From: Barnesiella propionica
Lineage (GTDB): Bacteria; Bacteroidota; Bacteroidia; Bacteroidales; Barnesiellaceae
Assembly (NCBI RefSeq): GCF_025567045.1
Contig: NZ_JAOQJK010000005.1
Span: 186,001 to 250,000, forward strand
Direction of reading: 5' to 3'
DNA: 64,000 nucleotides
The stretch's first letter is position 1, and each line of letters begins with the position of its first letter. A program made the translations under genes and the position numbers. Shown in pieces: positions 54,263 through 63,772 of the stretch. The notes beneath the pieces were generated by a model. It saw only the letters and a program-made list of their open reading frames with translations, had not been told where the DNA came from and made no database searches.

Positions 54263-55483
54263 CTAATGAAAGATAAGGGTGGATAGTTTTTCTTCGGAAA
54301 ACAATTCGTTTGCTGTTTCCAGGATTTCTTTTGAAGTGATACTTTCGATACGCCGGGCAACCTCCTCCGTGGTACTGCAGGAGCCGTAATGCAAGAAATT
54401 CTTTCCCATATTCAGTGCGGTATTTTCTTTGTTTTCGGTGGCTACGCCTAGTTGTCCTAACAATTGTTTTTTCGCGGCGTTAAGTTGGTTCTGAGTCAAT
54501 GCGGTAGTTCTGAGGCGGTTTAGTTCTTTATGTATGAGTTGGAGGCATTTTTCCGTGTTTTTCGGATCTGAACCGAAATAAATGGAAAATATTCCGGTAT
54601 CGGTATAAGAAGTTACCGATGATTCAACGTTGTAAACATATCCTGTCTTTTCTCGTAGCGATACATTGAGCAGGCTGTTCATGCCGGGACCGCCCAGAAT
54701 ATTGTTCAATAAGTACAGAGAGTGGCGCTTGGGATCGAACATATGGTATGCCCTGGTACCCAGGATAGTATGTGCCTGAAATGTTTCCATTTTTTCCTGT
54801 ATGTGAAATGGCGGATTGTGTCCGGGGGGTATCCGGTTGTTCTTGTGAGAAGAAAGAGGGAGGGCGGAAAAGAAATGTTCGGCCAGTCTGATGATTTTTT
54901 TAAATTCGGTCTTTCCCATAGAGAAAAATATCATATTGCCCGGATGATATTGTTGAGTAAGGAATATGTGACCGTCTTCGGAGCATAATGATTCCAGATC
55001 TTTCTGGCTTCCTAATATGTTGTGGCCTAGTGCGTGTCCTGAGAATAAACGGTTTTCAAATTCATCATAGATAAGTTCCGATGGAGTATCCCGGTATGAA
55101 TTTATTTCGTCCAGGATTACTTCACGTTCTTTTTCAAGTTCGTGGGCCGGGAATTGAGAGTTTATGACCAGATCGGCCAGCAGATCCATTGCTCTCGAGA
55201 GATGTTCTTCCAGAAATACGGAATATATAACGGTTTCTTCTTTTGTCGTATATGCATTGAGTTCGCCGCCTACCGTTTCCATCCGGTTTAGTATATGCCA
55301 GGATCTGCGATGTGTAGTTCCTTTAAATATCATATGTTCTACGAAGTGGGCCAGACCGAATTTGCCGGTTGATTCATCCCGGGTTCCGGCATTGACAGTA
55401 AAGCCGCAGTATGAGACTGCAGAACTCGTAGGACGATGAATAATTCGAAGTCCGTTAGATAATGTATATGTTTGGTAGGGCAT
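54263..55483 (-). CDS. M16 family zinc peptidase
   Basis: About 406 residues from the ATG at 55483 (MPYQTYTLSNGLRI); the longer frame to 55558 overlaps the RNase H gene and is less likely. Inverted zinc motif HFVEH (46-50) with the distal Glu in KEREVILDEI, and a second inactive-like half. Processing-peptidase/pitrilysin type, one complete subunit. No signal peptide, so cytoplasmic or in need of other export. It lies 43 bp after the RNase H gene. Confidence 0.88.
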   Translation of the reverse strand: MPYQTYTLSNGLRIIHRPTSSAVSYCGFTVNAGTRDESTGKFGLAHFVEHMIFKGTTHRRSWHILNRMETVGGELNAYTTKEETVIYSVFLEEHLSRAMDLLADLVINSQFPAHELEKEREVILDEINSYRDTPSELIYDEFENRLFSGHALGHNILGSQKDLESLCSEDGHIFLTQQYHPGNMIFFSMGKTEFKKIIRLAEHFFSALPLSSHKNNRIPPGHNPPFHIQEKMETFQAHTILGTRAYHMFDPKRHSLYLLNNILGGPGMNSLLNVSLREKTGYVYNVESSVTSYTDTGIFSIYFGSDPKNTEKCLQLIHKELNRLRTTALTQNQLNAAKKQLLGQLGVATENKENTALNMGKNFLHYGSCSTTEEVARRIESITSKEILETANELFSEEKLSTLIFH

Positions 55484-55526
55484 GTCTGTGCTGTACGTAT
55501 TGCGTGCAAAAGTGACTATAATATTG

Positions 55527-56186
55527 TCATTTTCTTCCGAAGTCTGCCGGAATCTCACCCCATTCTTTTGTTTCCCATTTCAATAGCAGGTTGGAATATA
55601 CATTTATTTGGAGCCATTTTTCGGCTCGTCTTATCAGTTCGAATATCGGTGCATTTACCGGGGTTTCGACAAGTTGTGTTTTGCATTTTTTTTGTCTGAC
55701 CCAAGCCAGGGCATTCCGGCTGTCGCTATATAACGGTATGCAGATGTTTCGTTGTTTCATAAGTGCGAGACCGTGAACAATGGCCAGAAATTCTCCTATA
55801 TTGTTGGTGCCTTGCGGCATGGGACCCATTCTGAATATTTCTTCTCCTGTGGCAGTATATACCCCCCGGTATTCCATGTCTCCCGGATTTCCGCTACAGG
55901 CGGCATCTACGGCAAGGCTGTCCGGAATAACGGCGGCCGGGAGTTTTGCTTGTCCTGCTTGTTTTACTGTTTCGTTTTTTTTATCCGCATGTCCGGCGAT
56001 TTGTTTCAGGAGTCCTATATGCTCTTCCGGTTTTCCCCGGAATGCTTTTATGGCAGCTTCACGCGAATCGAAACTTTTATATTTGGCTCCTTTTACGTTC
56101 TCTACTTGTTGGCGGCATTCTTCCCAGGAATCATATATTCCCGGTGCCAGTCCTTCCCATACTACATAATATTTATATTTTGTCAT
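55527..56186 (-). CDS. rnhA: Ribonuclease HI with N-terminal viroplasmin domain
   Basis: 219 residues. N-terminal caulimovirus-viroplasmin-like RNA/DNA-hybrid-binding domain (about 1-50, YYVVWEGLAPGIYDSWEECRQQV), a linker, and an RNase H fold with acidic residues D94 (AVDAACSGN), E132 (NIGEF), D155 (YSDSR) and D216 near the end. It cleaves RNA in RNA-DNA hybrids. This domain order is common in Bacteroidetes. It ends 43 bp before the M16 start. Confidence 0.9.
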   Translation of the reverse strand: MTKYKYYVVWEGLAPGIYDSWEECRQQVENVKGAKYKSFDSREAAIKAFRGKPEEHIGLLKQIAGHADKKNETVKQAGQAKLPAAVIPDSLAVDAACSGNPGDMEYRGVYTATGEEIFRMGPMPQGTNNIGEFLAIVHGLALMKQRNICIPLYSDSRNALAWVRQKKCKTQLVETPVNAPIFELIRRAEKWLQINVYSNLLLKWETKEWGEIPADFGRK

Positions 56187-56265
56187 ACGGATGCAGTTGC
56201 TTTCATTTTAATATTGCAAAAGTAGATAAAAATGGTGTATATTTGTCTTTCAAACCATTATAAAC

Positions 56266-56889
56266 ATGCGAAGAATAAGATTATATATCTGTGTATTGGC
56301 GTTCGTGGGTATTTTATCTGCTTGCGATAATTCGAAGAGAGACTCGGAACGGTGGCTGCGTGAAGGTCTTGCTCTGGTGAACAAGGGAGATTCTATTACC
56401 CGGGATGAATGTGTAGAAGCCCAGTCTCTTTTCGCCTGGGCTATCGAACAAGATGCCGGTAATATGGATGTGTATTTCCATAAAACATTATGCGATTTAT
56501 TGCTCTGGGAGCCTGAAAGCGCATATCGCACGGCCGGAGAGGCTTTGAAACAGATCGGGAATGGCGATCATTATCTGAAACCTTATTTTCTTACGGTGCG
56601 GGGAATGATCGATTATGATCGTAAGGAGATGAATTTATCCCGCAAGTCTCTGGAGGAGGCTTTAAAAATCTATGAACAGCGGATAAGCCGGAATCCCGTA
56701 AATCTGGATAATATATTGAATAAGTCTATTTTGCTGATATCACTCGGCAGGAAAGAAGACGCGGAAGATTTTATTAATAATTTGCCTCAAAAACAGGAAG
56801 ATAAGGATCTATTGTCGAGAATGGCGAGAGAGTATGATCCTGACGATTTCGGGATATCGTGGAGGGAAAAGAATGCGGCACTCAAATAA
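56266..56889 (+). CDS. TPR-type lipoprotein
   Basis: 207 residues. Lipobox LSAC (Cys 20) after a hydrophobic signal. The rest is helical with three or so degenerate tetratricopeptide-like units (EAQSLFAWAIEQDAGNMDVYFHKTL; LSRKSLEEALKIYEQRI). Function unknown. It ends 11 bp before aroK and is likely co-transcribed. Confidence 0.8.
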   Translation: MRRIRLYICVLAFVGILSACDNSKRDSERWLREGLALVNKGDSITRDECVEAQSLFAWAIEQDAGNMDVYFHKTLCDLLLWEPESAYRTAGEALKQIGNGDHYLKPYFLTVRGMIDYDRKEMNLSRKSLEEALKIYEQRISRNPVNLDNILNKSILLISLGRKEDAEDFINNLPQKQEDKDLLSRMAREYDPDDFGISWREKNAALK

Positions 56890-56900
56890 ACAAAAAGGAC

Positions 56901-57470
56901 ATGAAAAGGGTTTTTTTAGTAGGCTATATGGGGGCCGGTAAAACGACTTTGGGCCGGAAGGTGGCAGAAAGAACGGGACTTTCCTTTATTGATCTGGACT
57001 GTTATATAGAGGCTCGCTATCATAAAAGCGTATCTATGATATTCGCCGAAAGGGGAGAGACTTCTTTCCGGGAAATTGAGAGGGAAATGTTGCATGAGGT
57101 AGGGGAGTTTGACAATGTGCTTATTGCTACCGGAGGTGGTACTCCCTGTTTTTATAGCAATATGGATTATATGAATGACCGTGGTCTGACTGTGTATCTC
57201 GATACTTCCGAAGAAACTTTATTCTGCAGACTGAAACAGTCGAGGAACAAGCGTCCGTTAGTTGCATCTAAAGCCGATGACGAGTTACGTTTTTTTATTG
57301 GAAATGCTTTGTCTCAACGTTCCTGTCACTATAAAAAGTCCAGACTGATTTTTGATGCGAACCGTTTGGACGGTTATGAGGAATTGGATAAATCGGCTGC
57401 CCTTCTGTCTGTTCTTATAGAAGAATATTATCGGAAAAAAAATGATCAATGTGAGGAGGAAGATTCCTGA
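56901..57470 (+). CDS. aroK: Shikimate kinase
   Basis: 189 residues from the ATG at 56901 with AAAAGGA upstream; the longer frame overlaps the lipoprotein end. Walker A GYMGAGKTT (8-16), DLD (shikimate/Mg), ATGGGTPCF and the RxP lid (NKRPLV). It phosphorylates shikimate at O3 in chorismate synthesis. The short C-terminal tail DQCEEEDS is charged and of no known role. Confidence 0.93.
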   Translation: MKRVFLVGYMGAGKTTLGRKVAERTGLSFIDLDCYIEARYHKSVSMIFAERGETSFREIEREMLHEVGEFDNVLIATGGGTPCFYSNMDYMNDRGLTVYLDTSEETLFCRLKQSRNKRPLVASKADDELRFFIGNALSQRSCHYKKSRLIFDANRLDGYEELDKSAALLSVLIEEYYRKKNDQCEEEDS

Positions 57471-57546
57471 TATAATTTATCATGCGAATCTGAAATCATG
57501 ATGAATATTTTTGTTAACTTCGTATTCAATAAATCTGTATGTCGCT

Positions 57547-58743
57547 ATGAAAGATAGTTATTCTCCACAATCGGCCGGTGGCTTACATCCGCAGGAACAG
57601 TTGCTGGGAACTCCGGTTTCCCGTAATCATTTATGTATAGGTCTGCCTAAAGAGGAGAGTAACGGTGAAAAGAGGTTTCCTCTCACACCCGAAGGCGTGG
57701 CTATATTGGTTGCTAACGGTTATCGGGTGAGGATAGAGTCCCAGGCCGGGAATGTTATCAATTATTCGGACTACCATTATGCCGAGGCTGGTGCCGAGAT
57801 TGTAAATACAGGCGAAGTATATCGTTGCGACCTTGTGTTGAAAACGACACCGTTGTCTGTGCAGGAGGCTGGGTTTATAAGACCGGGTGCCCTTTTATTT
57901 ACTTTACTGCAACCTCAATATCAATCTCCTGAAGTTTTGAAGATTCTTTTGCAAAAGCGTATTATCGCCATTGCATATGATTTGATATCTAACGAATCTC
58001 ATCATTATCCTTTTGCCGATATGCTGGCAGAGGTCGAGGGACGGGCGTCGGTCGTGGTCGCTTCGGAACTGATGAGCAACCGGTCGGGGGGCAAGGGTAT
58101 TTTATTGGGGGGCATTTCCGGGGTAGCGCCTTCGGAAGTTGTTATCATAGGTGCCGGTCTTGCCGGCCGGGCTGCAGCACATTCTGCCCTGGCGCAAGGA
58201 GCTCTGGTGCGTTTATTCGATAATGACGTTTATCGTTTACGTTTAGCCCGCCAGGAGATAGATTATTCCTTATTCACATCCAACTTGCATCCTCATGTGT
58301 TGAAAAATGCATTACATTCGGCCGATGTCGTTATTAGTACCGAAGTAATGCCGGGAGGTAAATTGACAGAAGAGAATGTGAAGGAGATGAAAAAGGGTGC
58401 ATTGCTGTTCGACCTATGTATGGACAGGGGAGGCTGTTCCGAGACTTCATTATGTAGCGACAGGCCTTGTGACCGGGTGTATGAAAAACATGGAGTCCTG
58501 CATTATTGCCTCTCCAGTGTGGGTTCGACGGTTGCCCGTACGGCGGCGATGGCTATGAGTAATTTGTTTGTTTCTCTATTCTTGGAGTTCGGGGAGCAAG
58601 GCGGAGTACAAGGACGTATTGAGTCTTGTGAAGGATTCCGGCGGGCTGTTTATCTTTATGGCGGTCGCGTAGTAAATCATGATTTGAGCGTACGTTGCGG
58701 TTTTCCCTATTATGACATGAGTTTGTTTGTTTCTATGTTTTGA
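57547..58743 (+). CDS. Alanine dehydrogenase/pyridine nucleotide transhydrogenase family protein
   Basis: About 398 residues from the ATG at 57547. N-terminal AlaDh/PNT domain (CIGLPKEESNGEKRFPLTPEGVAIL) and NAD-binding Rossmann motif VVIIGAGLAGRAAAHSA, then VLKNALHSADVVISTEVMPGGKLTEENV. Closer to alanine dehydrogenases and saccharopine-type enzymes than to PntA because it lacks membrane segments. Substrate not certain. An upstream 76-bp gap carries a weak promoter. Confidence 0.82.
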   Translation: MKDSYSPQSAGGLHPQEQLLGTPVSRNHLCIGLPKEESNGEKRFPLTPEGVAILVANGYRVRIESQAGNVINYSDYHYAEAGAEIVNTGEVYRCDLVLKTTPLSVQEAGFIRPGALLFTLLQPQYQSPEVLKILLQKRIIAIAYDLISNESHHYPFADMLAEVEGRASVVVASELMSNRSGGKGILLGGISGVAPSEVVIIGAGLAGRAAAHSALAQGALVRLFDNDVYRLRLARQEIDYSLFTSNLHPHVLKNALHSADVVISTEVMPGGKLTEENVKEMKKGALLFDLCMDRGGCSETSLCSDRPCDRVYEKHGVLHYCLSSVGSTVARTAAMAMSNLFVSLFLEFGEQGGVQGRIESCEGFRRAVYLYGGRVVNHDLSVRCGFPYYDMSLFVSMF

Positions 58744-58836
58744 AATAAAAAACCGATAAATATGCACAAATTGCAAGAATAAATGCTGTAATATTAAATA
58801 AATGACAAAAAATATGGCTGGCATGGTAATTTTTTG

Positions 58837-58844
58837 TTACTTTG
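58837..58844 (+). promoter_or_regulatory. -7-like box upstream of korAB
   Basis: TTACTTTG is one base off TAnnTTTG, with a T-rich TTTTTTG just upstream; 50 bp before the korA start. Confidence 0.35.
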
Positions 58845-58893
58845 TTGCTATAGAATATATTTGCTTTGTATATATCAAAAACTTATAGTAATC

Positions 58894-60747
58894 ATGTTGG
58901 AAAAGACTAAGGTGAAAGTCCTTGATAAAGTAGTAGTTCGTTTTTCCGGAGACTCCGGTGACGGAATGCAGTTGGCAGGGAATATTTTTTCGAATGTTTC
59001 GGCCGAGATTGGAAATGAAATTTCGACTTTTCCTGATTACCCGGCGGAGATCAGGGCTCCTCAGGGAACGTTGGGAGGTGTTTCGGGTTTTCAGGTACAT
59101 ATTGGTAAGGGGGTATATACTCCCGGGGATAAGGCGGATGTTCTGATTGCCATGAATCCGGCGGCTCTGAAGACCAATGTAAAGTTTGTGAAGCCCGGCG
59201 GAGTTATTATTGTCGATACCGACAGCTTTAAAGAAAGTGACCTGAAGAAGGCTGCATTTGTAACAGACGATCCGATGAAAGAATTGGGTGTGGCTCATAT
59301 GCAGATAGTTCCGGTACAGATATCCCAGATGGTGAAAGATTCCCTGGCAACTTCCGGTCTGGATAATAAGGCCATATTGCGTTGCAAAAATATGTTTGCT
59401 TTAGGATTTGTTTGTTGGTTATTCGACCGTCCTCTGGAACAGGCTCTACACCTGTTGAAAAACAAATTCGCTAAAAAACCCGAAATATATGAGGCGAATG
59501 CTAAGGTTATGGCCGACGGTTATAATTATGGAAACAATATACATGCATCGGTTTCTACTTACCGCATAGAAGGGGTTACAGAAGTGAAGAAAGGTGTATA
59601 TACCGATGTGAACGGGAACACGGCTACGGCCTGGGGACTTATAGCTGCTTCGGAAAAATCGGGATTGCCATTGTTCCTCGGGAGTTATCCTATTACTCCG
59701 GCGACTGATGTATTGCATGAACTGGCAAAACGGAAAGACCTGGGAGTTAAAGCAATCCAGGTGGAAGATGAGATTGCCGGCGTTTGTACGGCTATCGGTG
59801 CAGCCTTTGCCGGTAATCTGGCCGTGACCTCTACTTCAGGGCCTGGACTGGCGCTCAAGGGTGAGGGAATAGGTTTGGCCGTTATGGCAGAATTGCCGCT
59901 TGTTATCGTAGATGTACAACGTGGTGGACCCTCTACCGGTCTTCCTACTAAAACGGAACAGACCGACCTTTTACAGGCTTTGTACGGCCGGAACGGCGAG
60001 TGTCCATTGGTAGTTATGGCCGCCTCCACTCCGACAAATTGTTTCGATATGGCTTTCCATGCGGCTAAGATTGCACTGGAACATATGACGCCCGTTATTC
60101 TCCTGACCGACGGGTTTATCGGTAACGGCTCTTCGGCATGGCGTATCCCGGATATAGATGAATATCCCGACATTACTCCCAATTATGTACAAACCGGATT
60201 GCTGGATAAGGGATGGAAACCTTATGTTCGTGATGAGGAAACTCAGGTGCGTTTCTGGGCCAAGCCGGGAACGGAAGGTTTTATGCATCGCCTGGGAGGT
60301 CTTGAAAAGGATTACAGGACGAGTGCGATATCTACCGATCCGGTGAATCATGAAAAAATGGTGCGTACCCGTCAGGCAAAAATAGATTATATATCTCATT
60401 GTATACCGGAGGTGGAGATACAGGGTAATGCTGATGCCGACTTGCTGGTCGTAAGCTGGGGCGGAACTTACGGGCATGTGTTCTCGGCTGTAGAGGAATT
60501 GAATAAAAACGGAAAGTCGGTGGCGCTCGCTCATTTCAATTATATCAGTCCGTTACCTGCTAATGCTGAAAAGATACTGACTTCATACAAGAAAGTGATT
60601 GTTTGCGAGTTGAATAACGGCCAGTTTGCTTCTTATCTGGGCGGTAAGATACCGGGATTTGCTCCGGCCCGTTATAATAAAATACAAGGGCAGCCTTTTA
60701 TGATAAGTGAACTGGTGGAAAATATATCAAAATTTTTGGAGGAGTAA
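58894..60747 (+). CDS. korA: 2-oxoacid:ferredoxin oxidoreductase, fused gamma-alpha subunit
   Basis: 617 residues from the ATG at 58894 (MLEKTKVKV). The N-terminal gamma-type domain (FSGDSGDGMQLAGNIFSNVS, STFPDYPAEIRAPQGT) is joined to the alpha domain (PITPATDVLHELA, AIGAAFAGNLAVTSTSGPG, GPSTGLPTKTEQTDLLQAL). It pairs with the beta subunit 3 bp downstream to oxidise 2-oxoglutarate (or another 2-oxoacid) to the acyl-CoA and reduce ferredoxin. Typical reverse/anaerobic enzyme of Bacteroidales. Confidence 0.92.
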   Translation: MLEKTKVKVLDKVVVRFSGDSGDGMQLAGNIFSNVSAEIGNEISTFPDYPAEIRAPQGTLGGVSGFQVHIGKGVYTPGDKADVLIAMNPAALKTNVKFVKPGGVIIVDTDSFKESDLKKAAFVTDDPMKELGVAHMQIVPVQISQMVKDSLATSGLDNKAILRCKNMFALGFVCWLFDRPLEQALHLLKNKFAKKPEIYEANAKVMADGYNYGNNIHASVSTYRIEGVTEVKKGVYTDVNGNTATAWGLIAASEKSGLPLFLGSYPITPATDVLHELAKRKDLGVKAIQVEDEIAGVCTAIGAAFAGNLAVTSTSGPGLALKGEGIGLAVMAELPLVIVDVQRGGPSTGLPTKTEQTDLLQALYGRNGECPLVVMAASTPTNCFDMAFHAAKIALEHMTPVILLTDGFIGNGSSAWRIPDIDEYPDITPNYVQTGLLDKGWKPYVRDEETQVRFWAKPGTEGFMHRLGGLEKDYRTSAISTDPVNHEKMVRTRQAKIDYISHCIPEVEIQGNADADLLVVSWGGTYGHVFSAVEELNKNGKSVALAHFNYISPLPANAEKILTSYKKVIVCELNNGQFASYLGGKIPGFAPARYNKIQGQPFMISELVENISKFLEE

Positions 60748-60750
60748 AAA

Positions 60751-61767
60751 ATGGAAGAGAATAAACAATATACGGCACAGGATTATAAAAGCGATCAATA
60801 TGTGCGTTGGTGCCCGGGTTGCGGAGACCATGCCATCGTAAATGTTTTGCAGAAGGCAATGGCTGAGTTGGGAGTTCCTCCCCATCTTACGGCAGTTATT
60901 TCGGGTATAGGCTGTTCTTCGCGTCTGCCCTATTATATGAATACATACGGTTTTCATACGATACACGGACGTGCGGCGGCGATAGCTACCGGTGTAAAGG
61001 TGGCTAATCCGGAGCTTACCGTATGGGAGATAACCGGCGACGGAGATTGTCTGGCGATAGGGGGTAATCATTTTATACATGCCGTACGGCGGAATATAGA
61101 TTTGAATATCGTGTTGCTGAATAATAAAATATATGGTCTTACAAAAGGTCAGTATTCACCTACTACCGATCGTGGGTTTGTTACTAAATCGTCTCCTTAC
61201 GGGACAGTAGAAGATCCGTTTATTCCGGCGGAATTAGTATTCGGTGCCCGGGGGAATTTCTTTGCCCGTTCTATGGATGTAGAGACGGCCTTGTCTCAGG
61301 AGGTGTTGGTAGAAGCCGCCCGCCACAAGGGGACTTCGGTCGTGGAGATGCTGCAGAACTGTGTAATATTCAATCATAATGTTCATAATTATGTGACTGA
61401 CCGGGAATTTCGGGCCGACCGTACTATCCAATTGAGACATGGCGAGAAAATGGTGTTCGGAAAAGATAAAAATAGGGGGCTGGTACTTGACGGTTTTCTG
61501 ATCAAAGCCGTGACGATCGGGGAGAATGGAGTAACAATGGATGATATTTTGGTACATGATGCTAAAATGCCTGAAAATTTTCTGCACCAGCAGCTGGCTA
61601 TGATGGACGGGCATGAACTGCCTCTTGCACTTGGGGTAATACGATCGGTGGAAGCTCCGGTGTATGATGAAGAAGTGGCACGACAGGTGGAAGAGGTAAA
61701 GGGCCGTAAGAATTATTCTTGTCTGAAAGATTTCTTGCTGAGCGGTGAGACCTGGGAAGTAAAATAA
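60751..61767 (+). CDS. korB: 2-oxoacid:ferredoxin oxidoreductase, beta (TPP-binding) subunit
   Basis: 338 residues. CPGCGDHAIVNVLQ (Fe-S or TPP-associated Cys pair), SGIGCSSRLPYYMNTYGFHTIHGRA and the TPP-Mg motif GDGDCLAIGGNHF ... NNKIYGLTKGQYSP. Starts 3 bp after korA; the two form a functional heterodimer. Followed by a perfect terminator. Confidence 0.94.
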   Translation: MEENKQYTAQDYKSDQYVRWCPGCGDHAIVNVLQKAMAELGVPPHLTAVISGIGCSSRLPYYMNTYGFHTIHGRAAAIATGVKVANPELTVWEITGDGDCLAIGGNHFIHAVRRNIDLNIVLLNNKIYGLTKGQYSPTTDRGFVTKSSPYGTVEDPFIPAELVFGARGNFFARSMDVETALSQEVLVEAARHKGTSVVEMLQNCVIFNHNVHNYVTDREFRADRTIQLRHGEKMVFGKDKNRGLVLDGFLIKAVTIGENGVTMDDILVHDAKMPENFLHQQLAMMDGHELPLALGVIRSVEAPVYDEEVARQVEEVKGRKNYSCLKDFLLSGETWEVK

Positions 61768-61788
61768 AGATAATAGTACGGATAATTA

Positions 61789-61822
61789 ACAGGCGTTTTG
61801 GAAAGTATTCCAAAACGCCTGT
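61789..61822 (+). terminator. Terminator after korB
   Basis: Perfect 15-bp stem ACAGGCGTTTTGGAA (61789-61803) and its complement (61808-61822) with a 4-nt loop and a T-rich tail. Confidence 0.9.
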
Positions 61823-61927
61823 ATTATGTTGTTTTTTAAGAACTAATGACATCTCTTATTTGTTAAGGTATATGTAGTGCTAAAAATAATTATTAATTTA
61901 GCCTTCGTAAAATTTATACCTTGTTTT

Positions 61928-63772
61928 ATGATCATAACCCTTATCATTCTGGCCTTTTCGGCTGTGTTTTTCATGAACGGCAAGATACGTTCCGATGTTG
62001 TCGCATTATGTTCTCTGATCTCGCTTATTTTGTTCGGCATATTGACTCCCGAAGAAGCTTTGTCGGGATTTTCAAATAACATCGTCATTATGATGGTAGG
62101 CCTGTTTGTTGTGGGAGGTGCGATATTCCAGACAGGACTGGCAAAGATGATAAGCGGACGGATCATGCAGTTGGCGGGGAAAAGCCAGTTCAGGCTGTTT
62201 CTTCTTATCATGTTGGTGACGGCAGCTATAGGAGCGTTTGTCAGCAATACCGGTACAGTGGCGCTTATGTTACCTATTGTAGTGAGTCTTTCTGCCGGAG
62301 TCGGCGTGTCATCGAGCCGCTTTCTTATGCCCTTGGCTTTCGCCAGTAGTATGGGGGGTATGATGACTCTGATAGGTACGCCTCCCAACCTGGTTATTCA
62401 AAACTCCCTTATATCCGGAGGTTTAGAGCCCCTTTCATTTTTTTCTTTCACTCCTGTGGGACTTATTTGTATTACCGTAGGTATCCTTGCTCTTATACCG
62501 TTAAGTAAATGGTTCTTGTCGAAAAATGAACAAAGTAAAGATGAAGAACATGAAGGAAGAAAAACGCAAAAAGAACTTATTAAAGAATATCAGTTAGCTC
62601 ACACGTTGTTTCGTATGATAGTAACCGCAAAGTCTGATTTCGCCGGACATTCGCTGCAGGAGTTAGACGTTACCCGACGATATGATGTGAATATTCTGGA
62701 AATACGTCGTCCTATAAAGACCCGGCGGCCTTTTTTCAAAGGTATTATGGACCAGATAACTGCCGGACCGGATACTGTGCTGGAAAAAGGAGATGTCTTG
62801 TATGTAACCGGAACACCGGATCAGGCGGGGCGTATGGCCGGAGATAACCGGCTGGAAATAGAAGATACTTATGAATCGGGTGAAAAGGGTATGGACTTGC
62901 ATAATATCGGCATTGCCGAAGTTCTGCTGCTTCCGGATTCTTCGCTGGCGAATGTTATGGTAAAGGATTGCGGTTTCAGGGAAAAATTCGGTGTGAATAT
63001 TCTGGGAATACAACGTCATGATACTTATATCATACATAATCTTAAAGACCAGAAGATACATAACGGGGATTCTTTACTAATTCAGGGGGAATGGTCCGAT
63101 ATTGCCCGTATGAGTAAAGAACAAAATGACTGGGTAGTGCTGGGACAGCCGTATGCCGAAGCTGCAAAGGTAACGATAGACCGTAAAGCTCCTACTGCCG
63201 CGGCTATTATGATAGCGATGATTGTCGCTATGGTGTTTGACATTGTACCTGCTGTAGCAGCTATTATGATAGCGGGAGTACTGATGGTACTTACCGGATG
63301 CCTGAGGAATGTAGAGGATGCTTACCGAACTATAAACTGGGAGAGTATTGTGCTTATCGCTGCTATGCTGCCCATGTCCCTGGCTCTTGAAAAGACGGGG
63401 ACTTCTGCCCTGATATCGGAAAGTCTGGTGTCGGGTCTCGGAGGTTATGGTCCTCTGGTATTATTGGCGGGAATCTATTTTACTACTTCTCTTCTGACTA
63501 TGTTTATTAGCAATACCGCCACGGCTGTGTTATTAGCGCCTATAGCAATGCAGTCGGCGATAGATACAGGGGTGAGTCCGTATCCGTTTCTGTTCGCTGT
63601 GACGGTTGCCGCCAGTATGTGTTTCGCTTCTCCGTTCTCTACTCCGCCTAATGCTTTGGTGATGTCCGCCGGTAAATATACTTTTATGGATTATATAAAA
63701 GTCGGATTTCCTTTGCAACTTATTATGGGCGTAGTGATGGTTTTTATATTACCGTTACTATTTCCGTTTTGA
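61928..63772 (+). CDS. SLC13/DASS-type permease with TrkA-C domains
   Basis: 614 residues from the ATG at 61928; a GTG at 61877 would add a non-hydrophobic extension and is less likely. About eleven membrane segments, with two TrkA-C regulatory domains between the halves (about 205-385; YDVNILEIRRPI, FGVNILGIQRHD). Both halves carry an SNT anion motif (FVSNTGTVAL; MFISNTATAVLL). Likely a sodium-coupled dicarboxylate or sulfate importer. Substrate open. Confidence 0.88.
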   Translation: MIITLIILAFSAVFFMNGKIRSDVVALCSLISLILFGILTPEEALSGFSNNIVIMMVGLFVVGGAIFQTGLAKMISGRIMQLAGKSQFRLFLLIMLVTAAIGAFVSNTGTVALMLPIVVSLSAGVGVSSSRFLMPLAFASSMGGMMTLIGTPPNLVIQNSLISGGLEPLSFFSFTPVGLICITVGILALIPLSKWFLSKNEQSKDEEHEGRKTQKELIKEYQLAHTLFRMIVTAKSDFAGHSLQELDVTRRYDVNILEIRRPIKTRRPFFKGIMDQITAGPDTVLEKGDVLYVTGTPDQAGRMAGDNRLEIEDTYESGEKGMDLHNIGIAEVLLLPDSSLANVMVKDCGFREKFGVNILGIQRHDTYIIHNLKDQKIHNGDSLLIQGEWSDIARMSKEQNDWVVLGQPYAEAAKVTIDRKAPTAAAIMIAMIVAMVFDIVPAVAAIMIAGVLMVLTGCLRNVEDAYRTINWESIVLIAAMLPMSLALEKTGTSALISESLVSGLGGYGPLVLLAGIYFTTSLLTMFISNTATAVLLAPIAMQSAIDTGVSPYPFLFAVTVAASMCFASPFSTPPNALVMSAGKYTFMDYIKVGFPLQLIMGVVMVFILPLLFPF